64,000 bases of DNA, taken from contig NZ_CP121106.1 of assembly GCF_029623755.1 (NCBI RefSeq), positions 1,933,001 to 1,997,000 of the forward strand, written 5' to 3'. Source of the DNA: Altererythrobacter sp. CAU 1644 (lineage in GTDB: Bacteria > Pseudomonadota > Alphaproteobacteria > Sphingomonadales > Sphingomonadaceae). The position numbers and the translations under genes are program-made. Below are positions 18,247-26,521 of this stretch, piece by piece; the first letter of the stretch is position 1, and each line of letters starts with the position of its first letter. The notes beneath the pieces were generated by a model. The model saw nothing but the letters and a program-made list of their open reading frames with translations. It was not told where the DNA came from and made no database searches.

Positions 18247-18780
18247 ATGCCTAAGGCGCGGCGTTCGAACGACTGGGGATTCCCGCGCTGGCGCGGCTAT
18301 GGCTCGTCGCGCGAAGCGACCAGCGTGCGCATCTGCGACCGCCACGGATGCGAGGAGAAGGGCGATTGCCCGGCGCCCAAATCGCCCAACAGCCCTGATC
18401 GCTGGTACTTCTGCCAACGCCACGCGGCCGAATACAACAAGGGATGGGACTATTTCGAGGGTCTCGACAAGGAACAGGCTGCCGAGCGCGCCAAGGCTGA
18501 GCGGCAGGAAAGCGCCGGCTATGCCGAGGCATCGCATTACGGCTGGAGCGGGTCGGGCGACGGTTCGCGCAGCGCCGACGAAATGCGCGCGCTTGACGTG
18601 CTCGAGCTCGAGGCCGATGCCGAGTTCCCCGCGATCAAGAAGGCCTGGCGCGAAAAGGCCAAGACGGTCCATCCCGATGTGAAGCCCGGCGATGCCGAGG
18701 CAGCCGCCGAGTTCCAGAAGCTGCAACTCGCCTATGAAGTGCTCAAGGCCGCTGAAGAACGGCGGGAGTGGCGGGGGTAG
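18247..18780 (+). CDS. J-domain (DnaJ-like) protein with N-terminal Cys/His segment
   Basis: A 177-aa protein from the ATG at 18247. The C-terminal 60 residues form a J domain: DVLELEADAEFPAIKKAWRE, then the HPD signature in KTVHPDVKPGD, then FQKLQLAYEVLK. It would stimulate a DnaK-type chaperone. The N-terminal part has a Cys/His pattern (RICDRHGCEEKGDC and WYFCQRHAAEYN) that could bind zinc (inference). It is a stand-alone gene, and its particular client is unknown. Confidence 0.88.
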   Translation: MPKARRSNDWGFPRWRGYGSSREATSVRICDRHGCEEKGDCPAPKSPNSPDRWYFCQRHAAEYNKGWDYFEGLDKEQAAERAKAERQESAGYAEASHYGWSGSGDGSRSADEMRALDVLELEADAEFPAIKKAWREKAKTVHPDVKPGDAEAAAEFQKLQLAYEVLKAAEERREWRG

Positions 18781-19354
18781 TCAGCGTCTGCTCTCAACAC
18801 ATTAATTCACGCTCTTGATCGACTTCTTGAACATCACAGCTCAGCAAAGGCCCAAGTCTGGTCCCTCTCGAGCTATCGTAGGATGATGAAAGCGCCACGG
18901 AGGTGGGCGATGTGGAGGCGGTTTGCTGCACAGCGTCTGCTTCCGGTCGCTATTCGAAGCGCCTGGATCATGGCAACTGACCCTTCAAGAACATCTGGAA
19001 GACCTTCGGTCCTGGTGTTGACGTCGTACTCGAAAGCCAATGGTTGGCCGTCCTGAAATATCCTCGTCACCAAAAGTGAGGACGCCGGGAATCAAACCCT
19101 TGGATCTTCGAGGCGGCGCTGCAGCGCTTGGGAGGTCGCCGCCTGAAGCAAGCCGAACTGCGCGAGACATTCGCAAACAGCGGAACGCCGCAAAAGGTCG
19201 ACAGGCCCGTGTGGTGGGAAGCCAGCGAATAGCAGCTATGCGCCGCAATGTCGGATACTCGGCTTAAGCCGGGAAATGCCTAGGAGCGGACATTCTCCGT
19301 GACCACTCGGCATTTGCTAGTTTTGATTGGGCAATGCCACTTCTCCGGTTTCTA
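18781..19354. other. intergenic segment with no clear gene; possible degraded coding
   Basis: A stretch of 574 bases without an intact gene. On the minus strand, 18873-19073 encodes a 66-residue frame with coding-like composition (RIFQDGQPLAFEYDVNTRTEG). An overlapping minus frame upstream (ending GLIPGVLTFGDEDI) could be its continuation after a frameshift. No family was recognised, and no tRNA, terminator or repeat was convincing. It marks the left edge of the accessory region. Confidence 0.4.
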
Positions 19355-19750
19355 TCAGGGTGCGCCAAAGGCCGCCTGTGCGTTGGCCGTGTTCATGAAA
19401 TCGCGGAAGAGCAGCCATTTCTCGTTAGCGACTGTGATCACATGGACAAAATCGGAATCGATCTTGCGGCCGGTCGATCGTGCAGTCAGGTTGAGATGTC
19501 CGGTCACGACGACCTTGTCGCCTTCGCAGATAAACTCTTCCGGATCGAATTGGTGGATGTCGACCGAAGATAGGACTGTCTCGAAGAAACTGCGGCACTC
19601 GGCACTACCATCGAAATTTCCGGCATAGGGAATTACTTTGGGTCCGTAGAATTCGATTCGAGCATTTTCATGCAGCGATCGCATGATCCGATCAACGTCG
19701 CCTGCGCCGAATGCAGCAAAGACTTCTTCGGTGACTTCGAGCGGCGTCAT
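19355..19750 (-). CDS. SnoaL/NTF2-like protein
   Basis: A 131-aa protein from the ATG at 19750 with AGGAGA just upstream; the frame extends further but has no better start. It has the NTF2-fold pattern EVFAAFGAGDVDRIMRSLHE...F, SFFETVLSSVDIHQF, CEGDKVVVTGHLN and SDFVHVITVANEKW. SnoaL-like members act as cyclases, isomerases or hydrolases, or only bind ligands. It is the last gene of the P450-TonB receptor unit, 23 nt after the receptor stop. A role on the same substrate is inferred from position. Confidence 0.82.
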   Translation of the reverse strand: MTPLEVTEEVFAAFGAGDVDRIMRSLHENARIEFYGPKVIPYAGNFDGSAECRSFFETVLSSVDIHQFDPEEFICEGDKVVVTGHLNLTARSTGRKIDSDFVHVITVANEKWLLFRDFMNTANAQAAFGAP

Positions 19751-19773
19751 GATGTCTCCTCTCCCGTGCAGCG

Positions 19774-22182
19774 CTAGAACCTGACCGACACTTCGATGCC
19801 GTAGGTTCGCGGCGGCCCCAGGGGCCCGACAAACTCGGCACCGTAGACTGTTCCGGTCAGGATCTGGTTGGTGAAGTAGGTCTCGTTGGTAAGGTTCTTG
19901 CCGAAGGCAGTAACTGACCACCAACCGGACGCGCCAGTGTATGCCAGGCGCGCATCGAGCAGCCCGTAGGACGGTTCAGAAGCAGCTTCGATATTGAAGA
20001 TCGTAAAGTAGATCTTGCTCTGCCAGTTATAGGCTAGGCGCGCGACGAGATTGCCGCCATTTGACACGTCGCCATTCCATTGGACAGCACCGCCAAACTT
20101 CCATTTCGGAGCGCGTGGAAGGCGCAGGCCGTCAAGATCGCGCAGCACGCTGCCCGGGGCCTCGGTAAGCGCTGCGGGAACCAGCGGTTCGGTCAATTCG
20201 CCATCGGTGAACGTCGCGTCGAGCCGCGTAGCGTTGGCTTCGAGACGCAATGTATCGCTCACTTTCGCGTAGCTTTCGAACTCGAAGCCGAGCACTCTTG
20301 CCTTGCCGACATTGCGGATGATCGGCTGGTTGGCCACGCTGTCCTGGGCCTGAAGATTGGTGTAGTCGTAATAGAAGATTGCACTGTTGAGCCCGACTGC
20401 GCCGTCGGCAAGCTCGCCCTTTACGCCCAGCTCGTAAGACCAAATCTTTTCCGGGTCGAACGGGTCTTGCTGGCTGCTGCCAATGTTATATCCGCCGCTC
20501 TTGAAGCCGCGCTGCACGGTCGCATAAAGCAACACATCGTCCGACGCTTCGAAGTCAAACCCCAACTTCGGGGTAAAGGCTTCGAATGTTGAAGGGCCGC
20601 GCACCGGTGCAACCAGAAATCCGAAGGGATCTGGTTGCGCTGCATTGCGATCATCGGTCACCGAGTTCGGAAAGAACAGCACTTCCGGAGCGAAGCGGAT
20701 GCCCGGCAGAACCAGCAATTCAAAGCGCTGGGCGCCGTCTCGCTGTTCCCAGCTATAGCGGCCGCCGACCCGTGCTGTGAGCCGCTCCGAAAGTTCGATG
20801 TCAGCTTCGGCAAAGACCGCAAAGGCTTCAGTATCCTGCGCGCCGCTCAACTGCAGCTCGCAGCAAGCGGTAGTTTGCGGGATCACGATCGGGAAAGGCG
20901 GCAGGACATTGGCGTTCTGCAAGTCGGTCAGACCCTGGATCAGGATCGGCTCCCAGAAATCTCCGAACACATCGTTGTCGATGAGATTGTCCTCGCTGAA
21001 ATAGCTGGCGCCGGCAATCCAGGAGACAGCGTCTCCGATTGGGGAGGAGAGCTGGACGTCAGCGGTGAACTGCCAGTGGCCTTCGGCCCTTCCGACATAG
21101 GTATTGAAGCTGTCGGACAGATCGAACTCGTTTTGCGAGTCCGTCTTGGTCTCTCGATAAGAGGAGAGCAATTGCAACCCGAATCCACCGAGATCCCAGT
21201 CAAGCTGCCCGGTGATACCCCAGACCTCGACATCATTGTAGTAGGGGACATCGGCATACAGTTCGCGAGACTTGCGCTCGGTCACGCGGCCTGCGTTCTT
21301 GATCGCGAAATAGGGTAACGTCTGGATGCCTTCACGGGTCATGTACCAGGACGGATCGCCTTCACCATATCCTGCGCTGGCATAGTAATAGGCATTGGCG
21401 CGGTCGTCGGCGCGATAGTAGTCTCCCATCACCGTAAGAGTGGCAGCAGGCGCGATGTCGAGTGCTACTGTCAGTCGCGCGGCGATGTTTTGCGCATCGT
21501 CTGTATCCTGAGTGGAATCATCCGGCCGGATCAGGGTCGCATAGCCATCGCGGGTCTCGGTTTGCATCGCTAGGCGCACGCGCATTCCATCGACAAGCGA
21601 ACCTCCACCCCCCCCGGAGAAGCGTTGCAGATCGTAGTTGCCGAGTGTTAGGCGCGCATCGCCTTCGAGTTCGTCGCTAGGCCGCTTGGTGAAAATGTTG
21701 ACCGCGCCACCGGTGGCGTTGCGGCCGTAAAGCGTGCCCTGCGGGCCGCGCAGGACCTCGATCCGCTCGACATCAAAGAAGGCAGGTCCGATGGCGGCAG
21801 CGCGGCTGAGGTAAGTGCCATTGAGATAGGCCGCCGTCGAACTGTCGTTGCCAGCGATGATCGTGGGCGTGCCGATGCCGCGGATGAAGATCGAGGTATC
21901 GCCCTAGTAACGCGCGATCTGTACGCCCGGGGCGAAATTGCCGATATCTTCGATTGCCGACACCGAGCGGTCCTGTAGCGCCTGTTCTCCAAGTGCGGTG
22001 ACGGCCAGTGGCGCATCCTGCAATGCGCCTTCTCTACGGGTGGCGGTCACGACGATGACTGACTCATCGCTTTTCGCTTCCTGTGTATCGGTTGCGGTTG
22101 CATTATCCTGAGCATGCGCCGGCGCGGCGAGTGCTGCGATCGCCAGCAAGGATGAAGCCCCAACGACTTGATTTGCCATCAT
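19774..22182 (-). pseudogene. TonB-dependent outer-membrane receptor interrupted by an in-frame TAG
   Basis: The frame from the ATG at 22182 (GGGAGAGT upstream) gives a signal peptide ending AHAQ, the plug start VIVVTATRRE, and PGVQIARY, then a TAG at 21904-21906 (codon 93). The same frame continues directly with GDTSIFIRGIG, RIEVLRGPQGTLYGRNATGGAVN and a full beta-barrel, ending GIEVSVRF at 19774. The total is about 802 codons. The TAG sits where this family often has Gln (ARYQGDTS), so a single C-to-T change (CAG to TAG) explains it. It follows the P450 gene by 42 nt. A strain lesion, readthrough or sequencing error are the options. Confidence 0.88.
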
Positions 22183-22224
22183 ACTCTCCCATCGGACCGG
22201 TGGTTGCCGGCATGCCTGATCGTT

Positions 22225-23463
22225 TCAGGATTGGTTTTTAGGAATGAACTTCAACACGTTGCGGGCTAGGCCATGGTTCAGGAGGCTGACCCCCTGCCAC
22301 TCGGCCGGTTCGGTTCTTTCGATCCGCTCGAAACGCTCGCGCAGTAGCTCTGCGGTAACTTCGAGCTCGAGTTGAGCGAGCGGTGCGCCAAGACAGCGGT
22401 GGATCCCGTAGCCGAAGCTCATATGGCGGCTGAGATTTTCTCGATCGGGATCGAAGGTCTTGGGATCGGGGAATACAGCCGGATCGTGATTGGCCGCGCC
22501 GAAGAATACGGCGACCCACTCGCCGCGTTTAATGAGGGCATCGCCGACCTGGGTATCTTGGGTGGCGACCCGGAAAAGACGCTGGGGCGGACCATGACGA
22601 CGCAGGGTTTCCTTGAATATCCGATCGAACGATGAGGGATTGGCTTGGTAGCGCTCCCAGATTCCTGACTCATCGGCGAACACGGCGAAGATGTTGCCCA
22701 GATGGAACGAGGTCGTTTCCGCGCCTGCGACAGTGACTGTCACACAGAACAGGATGACCTCTTCTGTGCTGAGTTTCTCGCCTTCGACTTCCGTGTCGAG
22801 GAAGGCGCGCAACAGAGGTGCGCAAGTCGCTGCGGCATCGCGGTTTGCCACAAAGTCACGCACGAAAGCGTCGAAAAACTCAAGCAGGGCGACGTTGCGG
22901 CTCTGCCGTTCCTCGGGTGACAGATCCTCCGAAAGCATAAAGGCCGTGGCCCAGCGGCGAATATCCCGATCACGCTCCATGGGCACGCCGAGCAAGGCTG
23001 CCATGATTCGGCTGGGCAGCATTGCGCAGTAATCTTCCATTACGTCGACAGGTTCGCCGGGGGTCAGAAACTCGTCCATTGTCTGAGCGGCAAGGACCTT
23101 TGCTTCTTCGTGAAAGGCCTTGATTGAGCTGGGTTGGAAGACCTTGGCCGCAATCTTGCGTAGGCGGGTGTGTTGCGGCCGGTCATGGTTGACCAGCATC
23201 AGGGTCGGCGCGCTCGATTCTTCCTGAAGGCTGTCGCGCGATGAGAAGCGCTCGTGATCGTAGGCAACCTGAGAGACGTGATCAAACCGGAGCACGACCC
23301 AAGCGGGCTGCGGGTCGTCAATGCCAGGAACCGTTCCGGGAGGGAAATCGCGATAGCCAAATAGCGGGCTTTTCGCCCGCAGTTGATCATAGATCGGATA
23401 TGGATCGGCGATCGATTCCGGCGCGCCCAAAATCGAAAGATCCTCAAGGACGGTATCCTCCAC
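22225..23463 (-). CDS. cytochrome P450
   Basis: A 412-aa P450 from a GTG at 23463 with GGGAGG upstream. It has the I-helix oxygen-activation motif AGAETTSF, the K-helix ETLRR, and the heme loop FGYGIHRCLGAP with the axial Cys near residue 357. It is a soluble class I type, without a membrane anchor, and needs a ferredoxin and reductase that are not in this window. It heads an operon with a TonB receptor and a SnoaL-like gene. It is divergent from a MarR-type gene across a long palindrome. The substrate is unknown; a terpenoid or fatty acid-like ligand brought by the receptor is plausible (inference). Confidence 0.95.
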   Translation of the reverse strand: MEDTVLEDLSILGAPESIADPYPIYDQLRAKSPLFGYRDFPPGTVPGIDDPQPAWVVLRFDHVSQVAYDHERFSSRDSLQEESSAPTLMLVNHDRPQHTRLRKIAAKVFQPSSIKAFHEEAKVLAAQTMDEFLTPGEPVDVMEDYCAMLPSRIMAALLGVPMERDRDIRRWATAFMLSEDLSPEERQSRNVALLEFFDAFVRDFVANRDAAATCAPLLRAFLDTEVEGEKLSTEEVILFCVTVTVAGAETTSFHLGNIFAVFADESGIWERYQANPSSFDRIFKETLRRHGPPQRLFRVATQDTQVGDALIKRGEWVAVFFGAANHDPAVFPDPKTFDPDRENLSRHMSFGYGIHRCLGAPLAQLELEVTAELLRERFERIERTEPAEWQGVSLLNHGLARNVLKFIPKNQS

Positions 23464-23478
23464 CTACTCTCCCTCCCA

Positions 23479-23515
23479 AATAGTGTCCGATGGAAACTTT
23501 CCATAGGACACTATT
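23479..23515. promoter_or_regulatory. 37-nt palindrome between P450 and MarR genes (likely operator)
   Basis: The outer arms AATAGTGTCC and GGACACTATT are perfect inverted repeats. Between them, ATGGAAA and TTTCCAT form a second perfect inverted repeat around one central base. The element begins 16 bp upstream of the P450 GTG and lies about 43 bp from the MarR start. That placement fits an operator through which the MarR-type protein controls both genes. Confidence 0.75.
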
Positions 23516-23557
23516 ATTGTCAAGATTGAAGAGATAGGAATTCTGCGCAGGCAGTTT

Positions 23558-24076
23558 ATGGACGATCACATGGTCAGAGATTCCGATGACATGAAAGTGC
23601 CGCCGCATGAGGCATCGCCCGATTTCCTGCGGCTGTTCTACCCGTTTCACTACATGGTCGGTGCGGCAATGGAGGAAGCCCTACAAGGTCCGTTCCTTAG
23701 CCACCACGAAGCGGTAATCCTGTGGATGATTCATTCGGAAGCGGAGAACGGCAAGAGCATACCGCGCAAAGAGATCGAAAGGCTGATCTCCAGTTGGTAC
23801 GAATTGGGCAGTCCAGCCGTTACCAAGGTGCTGAAACGCATGGCAGGCCGTGAACAACCTCTAATCGAGATTCGCAACAGTCAAACGTCAGGACGAGAAA
23901 AGTTAGTCGAGCTCACAAATCAGGGAATTCATGAAATCGAGCAAATGATGGACCGCGCTAACAGGATGATCGACCGGATCATAACTGGCTGGACCGAAGA
24001 TGAGATCAAGAACGGCCTACACTTTTTGCAGCAAACGGTTGACCGGGTGAACATATTACGAAGCAGCTTAAGCTAA
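23558..24076 (+). CDS. MarR-type winged-helix regulator
   Basis: A 172-aa protein. The order of helices fits a MarR-like dimeric winged helix: LTKVLKRM-like recognition part in GSPAVTKVLKRMAGREQPLIEIRNSQTSGREKLVELTNQGI, with the wing between IEIRN and KLVELT. C-terminal helices DRANRMIDRIITGW supply the dimer interface. MarR proteins usually repress adjacent genes and release DNA upon binding aromatic or lipid-like ligands. It diverges from the P450 operon over a 37-nt palindrome, so it is the probable regulator of that operon and of itself. The start is uncertain (an ATG at 23570 is also possible). Confidence 0.8.
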   Translation: MDDHMVRDSDDMKVPPHEASPDFLRLFYPFHYMVGAAMEEALQGPFLSHHEAVILWMIHSEAENGKSIPRKEIERLISSWYELGSPAVTKVLKRMAGREQPLIEIRNSQTSGREKLVELTNQGIHEIEQMMDRANRMIDRIITGWTEDEIKNGLHFLQQTVDRVNILRSSLS

Positions 24077-24279
24077 GCAAGTCGACCGATCTGTAATAGA
24101 GTTGGCATAGTTCGACCGGCTGGACGACCATTCCGATCTTGGGGCGGGGCACAGTCAAGTTTGTCTGCACCATTGAGCTTGCTATCGCTAGGCGGCCGCT
24201 CTGCGCCATAATTGCGACCGCGAAACGCCCGAATGGACCAACTTCTCCTAGCTGGCTTAGACCGCCATCCGTGTGGACT

Positions 24280-24644
24280 TCATGACCCACTGGTTGCCTT
24301 CATTATGAAGCTCGAGATCGATTGCATCGCCCTTCTCTTACCAGGCAGCGGCGATGCCTCAGGGGAAAAGTCTTTCGCCGCCGAGCGAGCTGCCTTTTGT
24401 TGCATGAAGGCAAACCCGTCTCGTCCAAATGCTGCCAGACGGTTATAGCGCGTAGAGCGCTTCCAGTCATAAGTATGCGGACTACCGAATCCTTGTCTGC
24501 CAATCTCATTTTGCCAATGCTCTTATCGAGGAAACTCTCGGGAAACTCACGGCGAATATGAACCAGGGTTCTATCCCAGCGAAACGTCAGGCTGGCATTG
24601 TCAAAGCAAGCGCACCCGATTGACGAGTTTGGTGCTGAAACGAG
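24280..24644 (-). pseudogene. decayed protein-coding fragment, family not recognised
   Basis: On the minus strand, a frame open from about 24644 reads CACFDNASLTFRWDRTLVHI and RREFPESFLDKSI. The frame just after it, open from 24522 to the TGA at 24280-24282, reads EHWQNEIGRQGFGSPHTYDW and AFGRDGFAFMQQKAARSAAK. Both have strongly protein-like composition and neither has a usable start, so they look like one gene split by a frameshift near 24520 and lacking its 5' end. I cannot name the family. The rest of 24077-24870 shows no intact gene. Confidence 0.45.
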
Positions 24645-24870
24645 TTAGCAATAGACCGAGATCTCCGCCCCGTAGTCTCAGCAATGACTGACTGACGTCT
24701 GAGAAGTTGGGTCGCAGAATCGTGTAATTCTCCGCGCCTTGATGTGTGCATCGATGCTTCGGGGAGCGCCCTATCGAGACAAATTCCGCCTCAAATTCTG
24801 AGTTACTCTGCGGGCCCCTTCTGAGACGCCGAATAGGAGAACTCCCTGTTTGCCCATGCTCGGCGCTACT

Positions 24871-24920
24871 CGTTATTGACTAACCCTTTGCGTTAGCGAC
24901 TAGCCCTTTGCGTTATTGAC
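24871..24920. repeat. 2.5 copies of a 20-bp direct tandem repeat upstream of the five-gene operon
   Basis: The unit CGTTATTGACTAACCCTTTG (24871-24890) is followed by CGTTAGCGACTAGCCCTTTG (24891-24910) and a half copy CGTTATTGAC (24911-24920). Repeats of two helical turns, placed 53 bp before the first start codon, fit regulator-binding sites on one DNA face. The last half copy also makes a TTGACA, a possible -35 element. Confidence 0.65.
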
Positions 24921-24972
24921 AATCTACTAGCAGCTACGCAGACTTCATGTCAGGTTTCGAAGAGTTAAACTC

Positions 24973-25644
24973 ATGATATTCAAGAATAATCCTGGCAACC
25001 TTAAGCCTGAACTCGAACAGCAGGGCTATGTTCTTCTCAAGGACGTGCTCACTGACGATTTCAAGGCCTACCTGCGCGAGTTTTTCGACACTGCCATGCG
25101 GGAAGCTGCACTGGAAGCAGATGACTGGAAGATCACAGGTAAGAAGCGCCAGTTCGTTTTCGATTTTCGGTCTGAAGATGACGCGGACGAGTTCCGCCAA
25201 GGCATGGCGGAATTGACGGGAATTCCGATTCCCGACTTCACGATCTCCGAGCGGCACCTGAAAGTCTATGACGACCACGCCAATTCTTATCCTGCGCCGC
25301 ACAAGGACAGGTCGGCATCGCACTATTCCATTGGGTTGCCGGTGCATCTGCCAGAGGGCTCGACGGTCTGCGTGTTTCCCGACCTCGACCCGGGTCCCAA
25401 CCTGGAGCATAGGGCCAAGTTCCTCGAAGACGACAATCCCGAGGCTATCAAGGCGTTGTATGATGGGCCTGAAGCGCGGATGTTGCAGGAGTCATTCGGC
25501 GATGTGATCGTTTTCCTGGGTTCCGCGCTCTATCATGAACGGGTCAAGGGCGCGGGCACCGCGGTTCTGTACATCAAGGCGAACGGAGAGGGAGACGACC
25601 CGCTGGGCGAGAATATCTATGGGCGCGCCACCGTCGCGGTCTGA
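24973..25644 (+). CDS. putative Fe(II)/2-oxoglutarate-dependent oxygenase
   Basis: A 223-aa protein with the facial-triad pattern: H110-x-D112 in PAPHKDRSASHYS and the distal His188 with Arg190 in SALYHERVKGAG, followed by a beta strand (TAVLYIKANG). The jelly-roll core strand SIGLPVHLP and the loop FPDLDPG fit a small-molecule hydroxylase of the PhyH-like type. It is cytoplasmic. It is the first gene of a five-gene operon, so it probably oxidises an amino-acid-like building block or the ligated product (inference). The assignment rests on the metal motif, so the family branch is unsure. Confidence 0.68.
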   Translation: MIFKNNPGNLKPELEQQGYVLLKDVLTDDFKAYLREFFDTAMREAALEADDWKITGKKRQFVFDFRSEDDADEFRQGMAELTGIPIPDFTISERHLKVYDDHANSYPAPHKDRSASHYSIGLPVHLPEGSTVCVFPDLDPGPNLEHRAKFLEDDNPEAIKALYDGPEARMLQESFGDVIVFLGSALYHERVKGAGTAVLYIKANGEGDDPLGENIYGRATVAV

Positions 25645-25753
25645 ACCGATCTCGGGTCCGGCAGCCTGTGGAAATGCCCGCCGTCTGAACACCGGACCAG
25701 CTCAAATACACCACGTACGAGAAGTGGTCAGCGAATGAGAAAGGCCCTACCCA

Positions 25754-26482
25754 ATGCGAGGTGACTCAGCAGGTTCCGAGAAACCCAAATCCTCGGAGAT
25801 GTCACCTGGCCCGGGCTTTATGGTGCGCAAGACTTTCGACCGATTGCCCGCAGAAGTCGTTACGCAGTTCGCCAGCTTCGAATCCACTGATATCTCGGAC
25901 GCGCTCAATCGAATGTACGCGATGGGAAGCGAAATCCATAACCTGGTCAACGATGCGGAACTGACCGGACCGGCCTGTACCGTGAAGGTTTTTCCGGGTG
26001 ACAACCTGATGGTGCACAAGGTTCTCGATATCGCTCAGCCGGGCGACATCGTGGTTGTAGACGGCAGCGGCAACATGAACGCGGCGGTCATCGGAGATCT
26101 TGTAGCTAACAAGGCGCGACATCGCGGCATTGCTGGCTTCGTGATTGACGGGTTGATCCGTGATTTGCCGGGCGTGCGCGAGTGCGGATTGCCAATCTAC
26201 GCCAAGGGGGTGACGCCTTTCGGGCCGCTGCATCGCGGCCCGGGAGAAATCAATTATCCGATCAGTTGCGGCGGTATCGTCGTCAATCCAGGCGACCTTA
26301 TCCGCGCCGATTCCAGCGGTGTCACGGTAATTCCCAAGGCTCATGCAGAGACAATTCTAACCCGGCTGCAAGATGCAAGGGAGAGGCTCGCCGCATATGT
26401 GGCAAGTGTGTTGCGCGGGGATTTCTCGAACGACTGGGTCGATGCGCAACTCAAGGCGGATGGTTGCATCTTTCATGACTGA
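25754..26482 (+). CDS. RraA-family protein (aldolase/decarboxylase-like)
   Basis: A 242-aa protein. RraA-type signatures are STDISDALNRMYAMG, GPACTVKVFPGDNLMVHKVLD, PGDIVVVDGSG, AVIGDLVANKARHRGIAGFVIDGLIRD and PISCGGIVVNPGDL. The GD...GG.V.DG.RD set binds Mg and pyruvate-type substrates in HMG/CHA aldolases and oxaloacetate decarboxylases. It has about 20 extra N-terminal residues, and an internal ATG at 25820 is possible. Here it sits with ligases and oxidoreductases and not in an aromatic ring-cleavage pathway, so a biosynthetic C-C bond role is conceivable. True regulator-of-RNase-E function is unlikely. Confidence 0.82.
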   Translation: MRGDSAGSEKPKSSEMSPGPGFMVRKTFDRLPAEVVTQFASFESTDISDALNRMYAMGSEIHNLVNDAELTGPACTVKVFPGDNLMVHKVLDIAQPGDIVVVDGSGNMNAAVIGDLVANKARHRGIAGFVIDGLIRDLPGVRECGLPIYAKGVTPFGPLHRGPGEINYPISCGGIVVNPGDLIRADSSGVTVIPKAHAETILTRLQDARERLAAYVASVLRGDFSNDWVDAQLKADGCIFHD

Positions 26483-26521
26483 TTCTGAGGCTCGCGTCTC
26501 GCCACGCAGCAGGGAGGGACG

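Noticed and set aside
18985..19267. Possible mobile element or tRNA in the 18.8-19.35 kb gap
   Set aside because: No terminal inverted repeats, no transposase motif, and no cloverleaf or CCA end could be found.
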